The position numbers were made by a program, and so were the translations under genes. A stretch of DNA of 64,000 nt, from positions 97,001 to 161,000 of the forward strand of contig NZ_SBJL01000001.1 of the NCBI RefSeq assembly GCF_004634425.1. The letters are read 5' to 3'. This DNA is from Vitreimonas flagellata (lineage in GTDB: Bacteria; Pseudomonadota; Alphaproteobacteria; Caulobacterales; Aquidulcibacteraceae). How positions within the stretch are numbered: the first letter of the stretch is position 1; each line of letters starts with the position of its first letter. Below, piece by piece: positions 39,181-48,059 of this stretch. The notes beneath the pieces are model-generated. The model was not told the DNA's origin. It ran no database searches and saw only the letters and a list, made by a program, of their open reading frames with translations.

Positions 39181-39468
39181 ATGCGTATTCTTCTTCTCGC
39201 GATCCCGATGGCGCTTCTGGCTCAGCCCGCTTGGGCGCACCACAAGCCCAACCACGGGGACTTTTTCGGGGAGCGTCCGGTCGCCACCCGTGCGGCGCCC
39301 CATCCCTGCGGCGGCGTCAGCAATAGCCCGCACGAAAACGCGGCGCTGCAGGCGATGGCGCATCGCTGCCGCCGTCTTGTCGAGCAAGTGCGCGCCTCGC
39401 CCAACGACGCTGCGCTGCGCGAACGCTGCGACCGTCTTTCTGGCGCGTTGACGGGCCGGCGCTGTTAA
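39181..39468 (+). CDS. Small secreted HHKPNH four-Cys protein (copy A)
   Basis: 95-aa protein of a family I cannot name. The signal peptide ends QPAWA, so signal peptidase I would leave His as residue 1 of mature HHKPNHGDFF. Cysteines lie at 43, 63, 83 and 95, the last being the C-terminal residue. The middle is helical and basic (MAHRCRRLVEQVRASPND). Near-identical layout occurs at 40488 and, broken, at 28555. The position among copper genes suggests metal binding; a Cu(II) site using the N-terminal His is a hypothesis. Confidence 0.8.
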   Translation: MRILLLAIPMALLAQPAWAHHKPNHGDFFGERPVATRAAPHPCGGVSNSPHENAALQAMAHRCRRLVEQVRASPNDAALRERCDRLSGALTGRRC

Positions 39469-39686
39469 CGCGCCGCCGACGCGACGAGGGTTCGGCCGCG
39501 CGATTGGTCAAGGCCGCGGGTGGAACTGCCTCTATCGAGCTTTGTTGGGCTGAAGGAAAAGTCCGAACGATGCAGGCCCAAGATTTGAAGGAGTGAGCGC
39601 AAGATTGCATGCTCATAGTCCGGCCCACGGCAAGCGCGGAGTGTTCACTCCAACACAGACCAGATCACCCAGAGGGGAAGTTGACG

Positions 39687-40032
39687 ATGAACGGCTCTTA
39701 TTGTTCCGATCGCCTTGCTCGCTGCTGCATGCTCGCCGCCAGCATAGCGAGAACCGGCTAAGGCGGATGCGGGAATGAACATGGAAGCGTCAGCGCCAGC
39801 GGCGGCAGGGGCGGTCACCGGCGCCGGCACAGTGACGCAGGTCGACGCGGCGGCCGGCACCATCACGATCAATCACGGCGCCATCGAAGCGATCAGCTGG
39901 CCTGCGATGACGATGCAATTCACCGCCGAAAACCCAGCTATCCTGCGGGGCGTCGCCGTTGGTGATCACGTCCGGTTTGAACTGAAGAGTGCTGCGGAAA
40001 ACACCGTGGTGGTGGTGGTCACCAAAGACTAG
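39687..40032 (+). pseudogene. CusF-domain lipoprotein gene with damaged 5' end
   Basis: An intact CusF domain is encoded from 39775 (MNMEASAPAA, then [45 protein letters not shown]). In the same frame upstream lies a lipoprotein signal, TALIVPIALLAAACSPPA, followed by TAG at 39745-39747. That signal is one base out of frame with the ATG at 39687, which has AGAGGGGAAG upstream. One extra A after the ATG and one nonsense change would explain this. Translation from 39775 would give an 85-aa unexported protein. It closely resembles the lipoprotein at 37265. Confidence 0.75.
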
Positions 40033-40096
40033 CCCGTCAAGCGTGCGGGGAAAAACAGGACGCCGCGCATCAACAGTAGAGGGTGGACGAACCCTG

Positions 40097-40405
40097 ATGC
40101 GGATTTTCGCGCTCCTGCTGTTGAGCTTTGTATTCGTCGCGACGATGACACCGCGACCACCGCTCGCCTTTGGCGCAGATATGAGTTCTCCTTGCGCGTC
40201 GATGGACGGTATGGCCGGCGAGGTTTGTCGGGAGCGCGCACAGATGTGCTCCGTGTGCTGCACCGTCACATGCAGCGTAACCGCTGCGCCATTAGGCACA
40301 GCGCGCGCTTTTGGCTCGGCGCCGCGTTCACGGGTTGAACCGTCGCCCTCGGAACCGCTCCATAGCTTTCATCGATCGCGAGACCCTCCAGTGCCCCGCA
40401 AATAA
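40097..40405 (+). CDS. Small secreted Cys/Met-rich protein
   Basis: 102-aa protein with a signal peptide (MRIFALLLLSFVFVATM). The mature part carries ADMSSPCASMDGMAGEVCRE and QMCSVCCTVTCSV, six Cys with several Met, then a basic Pro/Ser-rich tail. The start is the ATG at 40097. No family recognised. It lies between a cusF-like and an HHKPNH gene, so metal binding is likely. Compare the gene at 30956. Confidence 0.68.
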   Translation: MRIFALLLLSFVFVATMTPRPPLAFGADMSSPCASMDGMAGEVCRERAQMCSVCCTVTCSVTAAPLGTARAFGSAPRSRVEPSPSEPLHSFHRSRDPPVPRK

Positions 40406-40487
40406 AGTTGGCCAATGGAAGCAAGGCGCCCAGCGGCGTCGCTTTGGAGCGCACACACGTCAATCACACACATTCAAGAGGATCAAT

Positions 40488-40775
40488 ATGCGTATGCTTC
40501 TTCTAGCCGGGGCCTTTGCGCTGGTCGCATCGCCAGCGTTTGCCCATCACAAACCAAACCATTCCAGCTTTACATCGCGCACCCAGGTCGCCGCGGTCGC
40601 CCGCGACCCCTGTCAAGCTGGACATCGATACCGCCAAGTCGGTGGTCAGAATCAGTTGGCGCAGCGCTGTCGCGAACTTCGCGAGGCGCTGCGTCCGGCG
40701 CCAGAAGACGAGACGCTTCGCACGCGCTGCGATGCTGCAGCGCAAGCCTTAAGTGGGCGTGCTTGCGACGATTGA
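40488..40775 (+). CDS. Small secreted HHKPNH four-Cys protein (copy B)
   Basis: 95-aa paralogue of the gene at 39181: signal peptide ending SPAFA, then mature HHKPNHSSFT. Cysteines at 42, 61, 81 and 93 keep the same spacing (x18-19, x19, x11). A helical middle (QRCRELREALRPAPEDETLR) and terminal CDD follow. The ATG at 40488 follows AAGAGGATCAAT. Sequence outside the signal, HHKPNH and Cys positions has diverged, indicating an old duplication under constraint. Confidence 0.8.
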   Translation: MRMLLLAGAFALVASPAFAHHKPNHSSFTSRTQVAAVARDPCQAGHRYRQVGGQNQLAQRCRELREALRPAPEDETLRTRCDAAAQALSGRACDD

Positions 40776-40869
40776 TTAATGCCAGTGGGGACCGGCGTTG
40801 CTGCGCCGGCCACCTAATTGGAAAGCGGATAGAAACAGCGGCTCTTGCATTGTCTGCACCGCTAGGGTG

Positions 40870-41487
40870 TCAACTGGGCAAGAGTCGCTGAAGCTCCGCG
40901 ATCTCACGAGTCTGCTTTTCTATCGTCTGGCGCGCCATGGCGATGACCATTTCATTGCCGGCCGAGGTCACCGCGATGTTGGCCATCGCGACCGCGCCGC
41001 GGTGATGTTCAATCATTTTACGCAACCAGGTTTCAGAGACATTCGCCCCCCTGGCTGCCATCATTTGCCGACTCATTTGCTGCTCGGCCGCCATGTAGGC
41101 ATCGGGACTACCCGTACCTTGCACGCCTTGGAGCATGCTCTGAAGCTCAGCCACGTCGCGCTGTTGATCTGCAGCGGTCATACGGGCCCGCTCGGCTACG
41201 GCTGGCTCCACATTGGGTTGAGACAATAAGAGTTCGCTGAGGGAGATGGCGCCGCGGTGATGCTCAATCATCTTGAGCATCCAGGTGTCGGCGGCGCTCG
41301 CGCCCTCCGCGGCGGCCATGCGCTCGTTCATTGCGGTCTCGGCAGGCATGTAGATGTCGCTTGCGCTCTGTTGGCTGGCTTGCTGATTTTCGCCTTCCGC
41401 CATCGACTGCCCGGTGTCCTGGCCGCCGCAGCCCGCAAGCAAGCTCGCCATGATGGCGAACGCCGCTGTAGTTGAAAAGATTCGCAT
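40870..41487 (-). CDS. DUF305 lipoprotein with tandem domains
   Basis: 205-aa lipoprotein (lipobox SLLAGCGG). Two DUF305 (ferritin-like, copper-associated) repeats each contain a KMIEHHRGA motif (about residues 72 and 161), separated by a Gln/Met-rich stretch (YMAAEQQMSRQMMAARG). DUF305 proteins are common in copper islands; a metal-binding role is suggested but not proven. Convergent with the HHKPNH gene at 40488. Confidence 0.9.
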   Translation of the reverse strand: MRIFSTTAAFAIMASLLAGCGGQDTGQSMAEGENQQASQQSASDIYMPAETAMNERMAAAEGASAADTWMLKMIEHHRGAISLSELLLSQPNVEPAVAERARMTAADQQRDVAELQSMLQGVQGTGSPDAYMAAEQQMSRQMMAARGANVSETWLRKMIEHHRGAVAMANIAVTSAGNEMVIAMARQTIEKQTREIAELQRLLPS

Positions 41488-41527
41488 TTTGGATGCTCCT
41501 GTGACTTAAACTATGGGGCGACGCGTC

Positions 41528-41938
41528 TCAGTGCTGCGCGGTGATCGAACCAGCGGCGCTCTTGCACGCAGCCTCGCAGCGCCGGCATGATTCAGCGCAG
41601 ATCGCGCAATGCTCCATATGCTTTGCGTGGCGCTCGCACTCGTCGGCACAGCGCGCGCATGCCTCTTCGCACGCATTTAGCGCCGCTATAAGGACGCTCT
41701 CGTTGGTTCCGGTTCGCCGCGAGGCAAATCGCCCGGTCGCCTCGCAAATGTCGGCGCAGTCGAGATTGAGGCGGATGCACTGGCGCAATTGCAGCACCAT
41801 GTCTTCGCCGAGGCACGCGTCGGCGCAAGCCGTACACGATTGGGCGCAATCAAAACATTCTTCAATACAGCGTATGAGTGCGTCGTTGCTCGGTCCGCTG
41901 ACCTGCGGGTGGGATGAAATCATCTGCTGGGCATGCAT
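41528..41938 (-). CDS. Cys-rich four-helix-bundle copper storage protein (Csp-like, DUF326)
   Basis: 136-aa protein with 18 cysteines spaced along four helices ([47 protein letters not shown]). This is the Csp pattern in which Cys line the bundle core and store many Cu(I) ions. No signal peptide is seen ([15 protein letters not shown]), so it resembles the cytosolic Csp3 type. It lies between the DUF305 lipoprotein and the outer-membrane protein genes on the same strand. Confidence 0.92.
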   Translation of the reverse strand: MHAQQMISSHPQVSGPSNDALIRCIEECFDCAQSCTACADACLGEDMVLQLRQCIRLNLDCADICEATGRFASRRTGTNESVLIAALNACEEACARCADECERHAKHMEHCAICAESCRRCEAACKSAAGSITAQH

Positions 41939-41973
41939 AAAAAGTTCTCCTGGTGTTGGCCCCCCACATGTTG

Positions 41974-43143
41974 CTAGCCGATCCGAAGCCTCACGAAGGC
42001 CATGGCGCCGTCCTGGTCGCCGTCATAGGAAGGCTCCAATTCATCCGGAACGAAGTTGTGGCTGTAGAGCGCGCCGACACCGACGGTGACATTGTCGCGG
42101 ATCCGAAAATCGCGAAGCGCGCCGAGGGAAGCCTTGGCGACGGTATAGACTTCCCCGGGTGCGAGATCATGCGATTCCACTTGTTCTGCGCGTCCGAAAA
42201 AAGTCCAATCGCGATTGGGTCGATACGCGGTCTCGATCGCGAGACCTGTCAGAGCGTTCTCGTCCGTCGGGTCCTTCGCGCCGTAAGCGACCGTTGTGGA
42301 CCACCAGCTCTCTTCTCCGAGCGGCATGGTATAGATGGCGCTTAACGACCAACGGGTTTCGTCGATCTCGGGCTCTAGTTGTTCGGGGCTTTCGAGATCC
42401 GCCCAAGACGCTTGCAACGCTAGCCGTTCAGTTGGATTCCAGCTGAGGCGCACCGATGTCGAGTCGAATTGCGGTTCATCGAAGTCGTAGCGGTCCTCGT
42501 CAGGTTCACGACCCGTGAATTGGGACGCCTCAATGCGCCAATCGCCACGCGTATAACCCGCTGTCAGCACGCCGAACGTAATGTGGGTGGAATCGAACCA
42601 ATGATGGGTGATCGGGGCTTCGGGGCTATCGAGGGCCGACAACCGATGCATGAACGCGGGCGGGCCGAACGCTGGTTCGCCTGGATAGCCCAGATAGACG
42701 AATGCGCTCTCGCGAGCCGATAGACGATAGGAATAGGAGCCCGAGAGCTCCATAAACAATTCATGTGGGTGTTGGCGGTCGACAAGAGGCGTAACGCCAT
42801 CAGCCGTTTCTCCGGACGCGAGCAGGAGAGGATAGCCATCGCGGCCCATGAAAGGATCGGGAGAAAGCATGACGCGTAGATTGAGCCGACCGTTAGCGCC
42901 GACGTCACGTCGCGCCGATCCCATCAGCATGCCCGACACGAATGCCTTCTCATCGCCGCGTGGCCCGTCCTGCCAATCATAGACGCCGTTCAGCATGACA
43001 TGGCCCATCAACGTCCACTCGCCGCGTTCAAACATTTGACCCATGTGCTCGCTCGTGTCGGGCTGCCAAGACGTGCCTGAGGCTTCACGCGACATGGGAT
43101 AGGGGCCGAGTACGCCTTGCATGCTGCTCATCTGATGATCCAT
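41974..43143 (-). CDS. Outer-membrane beta-barrel-like protein of copper islands, missing its signal peptide
   Basis: 389-aa product with barrel-like alternation ([40 protein letters not shown], ending in VRLRIG). It opens [20 protein letters not shown] without an export signal. The signal peptide and linker are encoded immediately upstream in another frame (43128-43379), overlapping by 16 bp. One lost A in CAAATGG near 43137 would join them into a single preprotein of about 470 aa. As it stands the product would probably stay in the cytoplasm unless frames are bridged. Family function unknown. Confidence 0.8.
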   Translation of the reverse strand: MDHQMSSMQGVLGPYPMSREASGTSWQPDTSEHMGQMFERGEWTLMGHVMLNGVYDWQDGPRGDEKAFVSGMLMGSARRDVGANGRLNLRVMLSPDPFMGRDGYPLLLASGETADGVTPLVDRQHPHELFMELSGSYSYRLSARESAFVYLGYPGEPAFGPPAFMHRLSALDSPEAPITHHWFDSTHITFGVLTAGYTRGDWRIEASQFTGREPDEDRYDFDEPQFDSTSVRLSWNPTERLALQASWADLESPEQLEPEIDETRWSLSAIYTMPLGEESWWSTTVAYGAKDPTDENALTGLAIETAYRPNRDWTFFGRAEQVESHDLAPGEVYTVAKASLGALRDFRIRDNVTVGVGALYSHNFVPDELEPSYDGDQDGAMAFVRLRIG

Positions 43144-43379
43144 TGCGACATCTCGCTCGGCATTGGCGTCAGCATCGGCTCTGTTGCGGAATCAGTGGCG
43201 GGCGTTTCGCTCGGCGGCAGGGGTTCAGTCGGTTGCGGAGGAGGAGCTTCGGCCTCTGCTGCGGTCGCTGCAGGTGCGCTTGACTGCGTAGTCGCCGGTG
43301 TATGGCTTTGATGCTGTGCGGCGGCCGTGGGCGCGAAGAGTATGAAAACGGCGGCCGAGAATATGAGATGAATGCGCAT
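43128..43379 (-). CDS. Signal peptide and linker of the outer-membrane protein, in a separate frame
   Basis: 83-aa frame: signal peptide (MRIHLIFSAAVFILFAPTAA, cleavage after TAAA), then a Pro/Ala/Thr-rich linker ending [11 protein letters not shown]. It matches no stand-alone family and makes sense as the 5' part of the gene at 41974-43143. The ATG at 43379 follows GGAGGTTCCCCC in reverse orientation. Treat both pieces as one gene with a frame break. Confidence 0.7.
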   Translation of the reverse strand: MRIHLIFSAAVFILFAPTAAAQHQSHTPATTQSSAPAATAAEAEAPPPQPTEPLPPSETPATDSATEPMLTPMPSEMSQWIIR

Positions 43380-43631
43380 TGGAGGTTCCCCCTCGAACTT
43401 TGATCAACGGGGATAAACGCATCTCGTTCCGCACAATGTCGCCAAAAGCCTTTTTAAATCGGGCTTTTTGAACGAGCGACCTTACGCACATCTTTCTTAT
43501 ACGCAGCGCATTCGCCGATCACGCATGAATGCCCAAATAGCGATGTTTCGGGAACGGTCGCGCACAGTGCGCTGTTTCGCGATAGGCTGTCACGCGCGGA
43601 TTAACATGAGTTAGTTGAAGAAAGAGTGGCC

Positions 43632-44096
43632 ATGACTATGCAACATGACAAGCACAACCCTTATCCGCGTTTGGCGTGGATGGCGGGTCTTTCCTTCATC
43701 GCTATGTACATCTTGATGTACGCAATGGTTGACCGCTTCTCGAGCGTTTATCCCAATCTCAACCAGGCCTACATGGCCGCTTTGATGGCCGCGCCAATGG
43801 TTGCGATTGAAATCGTCCTGATGTCTTCGATGTATCCGAACAAGCGAACCAACATGCTCGTTCTAGGGGGCAGCGCTCTCGTTTTGCTTGGCGCTTTTTG
43901 GGCGATAAGAGATCAGGCCGCGATTGGGGATGACGAGTTCTTGCGCTCGATGATTCCCCACCATTCGGGCGCTATTCTCATGTGTCAGCAGGCGTCGATC
44001 ACCGACGAAGAAATCCGTCAATTGTGCGCGGGCATCGTTTCCAGTCAGCGCCAAGAGATCGAAACTATGAAGCAGATGCTAGATCGCCGCGACTAA
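43632..44096 (+). CDS. Membrane-anchored DUF305 protein
   Basis: 154-aa protein. It starts at the ATG at 43632 (MTMQHDKHNPYPR); a GTG two codons earlier is possible. Three membrane helices (FIAMYILMYAMV, AAPMVAIEIVLM, LGGSALVLLGAF) are followed by a periplasmic or cytoplasmic DUF305 part with MIPHHSGAILMCQQAS. This TM-plus-DUF305 arrangement is frequent near copper genes. The preceding 250 bp (43380-43631) holds no other gene. Confidence 0.88.
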   Translation: MTMQHDKHNPYPRLAWMAGLSFIAMYILMYAMVDRFSSVYPNLNQAYMAALMAAPMVAIEIVLMSSMYPNKRTNMLVLGGSALVLLGAFWAIRDQAAIGDDEFLRSMIPHHSGAILMCQQASITDEEIRQLCAGIVSSQRQEIETMKQMLDRRD

Positions 44097-44100
44097 CGAT

Positions 44101-45297
44101 CTACCGGAGCAAGTGTTCGTCCAAGAAGGCAAAGGTCACCCGCCAGTCCTCGTCGGTTATGCCATGGACGCCGTCGCGGACCACAAAGCGCGGCGCTGAC
44201 GCGCCCAAAAGATCGAACACCGGGCGCGCGCCCGCGGCTGCTCGATAGGCGCCGCCGGGATCAGCCCAGCTATCTCTTCTTGTATGAGCCAGAAGAAGCG
44301 GGCGAGGTGCGATGAGCGCTAGGAGGTCGTGTTGATCTACAGGCGGTGGCGACGTGGCATACGCGCTGAAGCGGCGAGAAAACCAATGCGGGTAGCCGCG
44401 CGTGATCGCGCTCACGCTCTCGCCGCTGCGATGCGATGTGAGCGCATCGCCGCCGCGGCCGGATTGAAACGCCAGAACCGCGTCAATCCTTGGGTCGGTA
44501 GCGCCCGCAAGCAAAGCCACTTTGCCGAAACGCGATTGTCCCCACGCAATTATGCGGTCTTGGTCCAAGCGCTGGTCGGCTTCCAAAACATCTATCACAC
44601 GGGCATGCACCCAGGCCCAGGCGGCGATCGCACCTTCCGCGTCAAGTGAGGAGAGCGCAGGCTGGGCGTCCGGCGGGTGATCCGGCACGACATCGCCGCC
44701 ATAAAACATCGCGACCGCATAGCCCCGCTCAGCAAGGCTTCGAAACGGCGGCCCTAGCATCCACTCCCCGAACACGGCCCGATGGAAGGGGTCGAACACG
44801 CCGTACCGGCAGGGGAATGGGTAGTAGAGAAGTGGTGCGTCAATCGCTGCAGGGCGGCCTGGGAACGCAGCTTGGTTGCCGCAGAAGTTTTGCATGACAA
44901 TGACGGGCGCCGGCGTCTCGCGCCGCGGCAACACCAAAACGAGATTGAAACGTGCGCGTCCTGCAACCTCGATCTCGATCTGCTCGACGCCTTCAATGCC
45001 GCCGGCGTCAACCGCTGAAATCATGCGCCGTTGCACAACCATCGCGGGCGCGTCCGCTGGCATTGGTCCATACACTTCTGACTGCAACGCGCCCAGAATT
45101 TCGACGCGCCGCTGCCGCCACGCTTCGGCGGTCAAGACAGGTTCGCCGTGTCCTCGCGCAAGCGCTGAAGGTGCGTTGCTGCTCAAGACAGGCCGATCTA
45201 GTCGCACACTGCGGTACGGGCCCAGGGTAAAGAGCCAAGCCAGCAGTAATAACAATGCGGTCGCGGCGAGAGCAGCGCCCAATAAGGCGTATCGCAT
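44101..45297 (-). CDS. Alpha/beta-hydrolase, CE15 glucuronoyl-esterase-like
   Basis: 398-aa protein with an N-terminal membrane or signal helix (LLGAALAATALLLLLAWLF). The nucleophile elbow IAWGQSRFGKVALLAGATDP corresponds to the GCSRxGK motif of CE15 esterases. Downstream SGRGGDALTSHRSGE and a late His (RDGVHGITDEDW) could complete the triad. Start: ATG at 45297, directly after an in-frame GTG. It has no evident link to metals and is convergent with the DUF305 gene. Specificity is uncertain. Confidence 0.78.
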   Translation of the reverse strand: MRYALLGAALAATALLLLLAWLFTLGPYRSVRLDRPVLSSNAPSALARGHGEPVLTAEAWRQRRVEILGALQSEVYGPMPADAPAMVVQRRMISAVDAGGIEGVEQIEIEVAGRARFNLVLVLPRRETPAPVIVMQNFCGNQAAFPGRPAAIDAPLLYYPFPCRYGVFDPFHRAVFGEWMLGPPFRSLAERGYAVAMFYGGDVVPDHPPDAQPALSSLDAEGAIAAWAWVHARVIDVLEADQRLDQDRIIAWGQSRFGKVALLAGATDPRIDAVLAFQSGRGGDALTSHRSGESVSAITRGYPHWFSRRFSAYATSPPPVDQHDLLALIAPRPLLLAHTRRDSWADPGGAYRAAAGARPVFDLLGASAPRFVVRDGVHGITDEDWRVTFAFLDEHLLR

Positions 45298-45501
45298 CAC
45301 GTGCGCCCAATCCGTTCAAAGAGTCGCGCGCGTTACGAGCCGCACGACTTCGTCGCGACAATCGTCTATAAAATTATACGCATCGATCTTTGAAATCCCG
45401 CAGCGCGACGGCGAAGAATCTTGGGACAAGATTCAAACTCGGAATGTCGGACGGCCATGCTTGTGGCCGTGTGCGACGCAATGCATGTTCAGTTCGATGG
45501 G

Positions 45502-45573
45502 GCCGCCCTAGCTCAGTGGTAGAGCAGCGCAGCTGTAATGCGAAGGTCGGGTGTTCGAATCACCTGGGCGGCC
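45502..45573 (+). tRNA. tRNA-Thr (anticodon UGU), atypical anticodon loop
   Basis: 72-nt cloverleaf. Acceptor GCCGCCC pairs with GGGCGGC; the D arm is GCTC-AGTGGTA-GAGC. The anticodon stem GCGCA/TGCGA has one G-A mismatch at its base. The loop is GCTGTAA, variable region AGGTC, T arm GGGTG-TTCGAAT-CACCT. The anticodon reads TGT (Thr), but position 33 is C where U is almost universal and position 32 is G. Discriminator C is followed by TCCA, as in the other tRNA of the window. It may be a mutated or specialised copy. Confidence 0.85.
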
Positions 45574-45672
45574 TCCACCCCATTGAGTGTCGCTGCTCGT
45601 GCATACATTGCACCGCGGAGAGTAGAGCGTCTCGCTGCGGATTTGCCCTTACTTACGTGCATCGATCAAAAA

Positions 45673-47196
45673 TCAGCGCCGCCCTGTGGGTTCGGAGCTT
45701 TGCCGACGCAGCAGACGGGGAAGTTCGGTCCCGACAAGACCCACGGTGTCGCTCAGCGCGGCGCGGCCGCGTCTAAACAAGACAATCGTACTCCATGAGA
45801 TCGCGTAAGCAAGGATCAGGCTGACAACGAGCTGCGTGAAGTCGCTCGTAAACGTCAAACGCTGCACAAAGTGGAGGGCGGCAAATGCTGTTGCGGCGCC
45901 CGCCGCAAAGGGGGCGGCGGTGAGATAAAGATCGCTCAACCGGATGGGGCCGCGCCGTGTGGCCCACCACCAAAGCGCGGGCATGCGCACGAAGAGATCG
46001 CTCAACGCGAATGCGGCCGCGACACCAACCGCGCCCCAGCGCAGTCCCACCACGAACGCAGTGACGCTGGTGAGCGTGCTGAAGGCGCTCCAGGCCAAGT
46101 AATCGCGCATCCGCGCCTGGCTGATGAACAAAAGGTCCATCGACATGCTGACGGGGCGGTGCAGCGCCGCAAGGGTGAGCCAAGCAAAGATCGGCGCGGC
46201 CGGCGCCCATTGGGCGCCAAGCACAAACGGCACGAGCACCGGCGCGGTGGCGCCGACCGCGACGACGCCGGGTGTCAGGAACAACATGAGCTGACGGATG
46301 ACGCGAAGATATGCGTAGCGGTAGCGTTCACCGTCGTCGTTGAGCCTTGAGAGGATGGGCAACAGCAATTGCTGCAGCAAGGTGTTGATGCGTTGGATCG
46401 GGATAATCGCAAGCTTGTTGCCGCGATCGTAGAAGCCAAGCTGCGCGCCGCCGACATACCGGCCAATGAGAACGCTGTCGGCCTCGCGCGCCATCACGGT
46501 TGCGCCTTCCGCGACCATGATGGCGGCGCCAAACTTGTAGAAGCGAAAGAGGCCCCGGAACGAGGGCGCTTCGCGAGGGATCCAGCCGACGCCCAGCCAC
46601 ACCCCAAGAAGACTGACCAATTGTTGAACGCCAAATCCCAGGACAAGCGCCCAATAGCCCGCGCCCAAGAGCGCCGCGATTAAGCTCGCGGCAAAGCCAA
46701 GCGCCATGCCCAAAGCGCCGATCATTGCAACCCAGCCAAACTTCATTTGCCGATTGAGCAGCGCTTCGTGGACATTGGTGAGGCCGGTCAAGATCAAGAA
46801 GATTGATGACACCGCCGCGACTGCGCCCGCGCGCGGGTCGTTGTAAAAGTCAGAAACGAACGGAGACGCACCAAGCATGAGCGCTGCGGCGGCACAGCCA
46901 GCTAAAGCCGTGATCCAGAAGAGCCCGCTCACTTGGTCGCGCCGAAGCGAGGGCGCCTGGATTAGGGCTTGGCCTATGCCGAAATTGAGGATGAGCGCCG
47001 AAATCGAAACGAGAGGATCGATCATGGCGTAGACGCCATAATCGATCGGCTGCAACAGACGGGGCAAAATGAGAAGTGACGCCGCTTGAAACGGCAGCTT
47101 CAAGCATTGCGCGATGCCGATAGCGAGGGCGCCATTGACGGCATGGGTTTGCATCGACGCATGCTTCGCCTCAAAAATCGGATCTCCGCTGCTCAT
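45673..47196 (-). CDS. Polysaccharide flippase (Wzx/MATE-like)
   Basis: 507-aa integral membrane protein with about 12-14 helices. N-terminal LLILPRLLQPIDYGVYAMID and GFYDRGNKLAIIPIQRINTL match Polysacc_synt flippases that move lipid-linked sugars across the inner membrane. The start is taken at the ATG at 47196 (MSSGDPIFEAKHASM); 18 upstream codons are possible. The neighbouring methyltransferase and the pyruvyl transferase at 58281 are other surface-polysaccharide-type genes. A role in capsule or exopolysaccharide is inferred. Confidence 0.88.
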   Translation of the reverse strand: MSSGDPIFEAKHASMQTHAVNGALAIGIAQCLKLPFQAASLLILPRLLQPIDYGVYAMIDPLVSISALILNFGIGQALIQAPSLRRDQVSGLFWITALAGCAAAALMLGASPFVSDFYNDPRAGAVAAVSSIFLILTGLTNVHEALLNRQMKFGWVAMIGALGMALGFAASLIAALLGAGYWALVLGFGVQQLVSLLGVWLGVGWIPREAPSFRGLFRFYKFGAAIMVAEGATVMAREADSVLIGRYVGGAQLGFYDRGNKLAIIPIQRINTLLQQLLLPILSRLNDDGERYRYAYLRVIRQLMLFLTPGVVAVGATAPVLVPFVLGAQWAPAAPIFAWLTLAALHRPVSMSMDLLFISQARMRDYLAWSAFSTLTSVTAFVVGLRWGAVGVAAAFALSDLFVRMPALWWWATRRGPIRLSDLYLTAAPFAAGAATAFAALHFVQRLTFTSDFTQLVVSLILAYAISWSTIVLFRRGRAALSDTVGLVGTELPRLLRRQSSEPTGRR

Positions 47197-47432
47197 GCTT
47201 TCCCGCCGCCAAGCGAGCTTGGGAATCTGCAACCACCACCAGATGAGCATAGCGCGACAAGCCGCCCAAACGCGTCGGCCCTAACGCCGCCGCCGTTATC
47301 GCTGGCGTTGGGGTCATCGGCTGTTGGCACCAGCTTCTCGCCCTCGTTTAAGAACGCAATCGTCATCAGGCACGCCGATCCAGACCCGCCGTTGCGTCGA
47401 TGTGTTATCGCAGCCCGCCGAGGGAGTATTGC

Positions 47433-48059
47433 TCAGTGCGATTGCTTTTGCGCCAGCAAGATAAGCGCAGCAGCTGGATCGGATGCCACATCGCCAAGCA
47501 ACGAAGGCATGACAGCTTTGTCTACAAGCTGGAAGCTCGCGCCGAGCACCGCGCCCCAATCCTCGGTTTCGTTGAAGGCCTGATGTGTCGGGGGACTCCA
47601 CACGAACCAGCCGCCGTCAGCAAGTATGTCGGCGATGCTGGCGCAGAAGCGGAAAAAATCGCTAGGTAATGTGGGCGCATTGAGCGCCAGCGCGACGCTG
47701 AAACCATCTTTGCTGCGAGGCGAGGGGACGCCACCTGTTACGTACCTAGGCAGCAAGCGATCGTTCCTGTCGCCCGCGTGATACTCGCCTCGCGCGAGCG
47801 CGCGAATCCCAAGCGAGCGTCCAACATCGCCATCATCGATTCCGCTTACGGGCCCATAGGCTGTGAGGCGTCCCGCAAGCCAGCCGCCCCCGCAACCGAT
47901 ATCGAGGATATCGACACTGAGCGGCTGCAGCCGAGCGAGCCAGTCGAGCGTTATCGATCCGGTCCAAATCTCAACGTCGGCCGAACGCCGCTTTCCCCGA
48001 TACGAAGCAGAATAGTCGCGATACGCCGCACGCAGAGCGCCGAACGCATCGTCGTTCAT
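47433..48059 (-). CDS. SAM-dependent methyltransferase-like protein
   Basis: 208-aa cytoplasmic protein with motif I VDILDIGCGGGWLAGRLTAY and later SVALALNAPTLPSDFFRFCA and ILADGGWFVWSPP. The start is the ATG at 48059, touching the stop of the DUF2231 gene. Sequence beyond motif I is divergent, so the substrate is unknown. The 236 bp downstream (47197-47432), before the flippase start, contain no gene I can support. Confidence 0.78.
   Translation of the reverse strand: MNDDAFGALRAAYRDYSASYRGKRRSADVEIWTGSITLDWLARLQPLSVDILDIGCGGGWLAGRLTAYGPVSGIDDGDVGRSLGIRALARGEYHAGDRNDRLLPRYVTGGVPSPRSKDGFSVALALNAPTLPSDFFRFCASIADILADGGWFVWSPPTHQAFNETEDWGAVLGASFQLVDKAVMPSLLGDVASDPAAALILLAQKQSH

Noticed and set aside
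47314-47601. 95-codon minus-strand frame between flippase and methyltransferase genes
   Set aside because: It overlaps the methyltransferase 3' end in another frame, has shadow-like composition and lacks a ribosome site.
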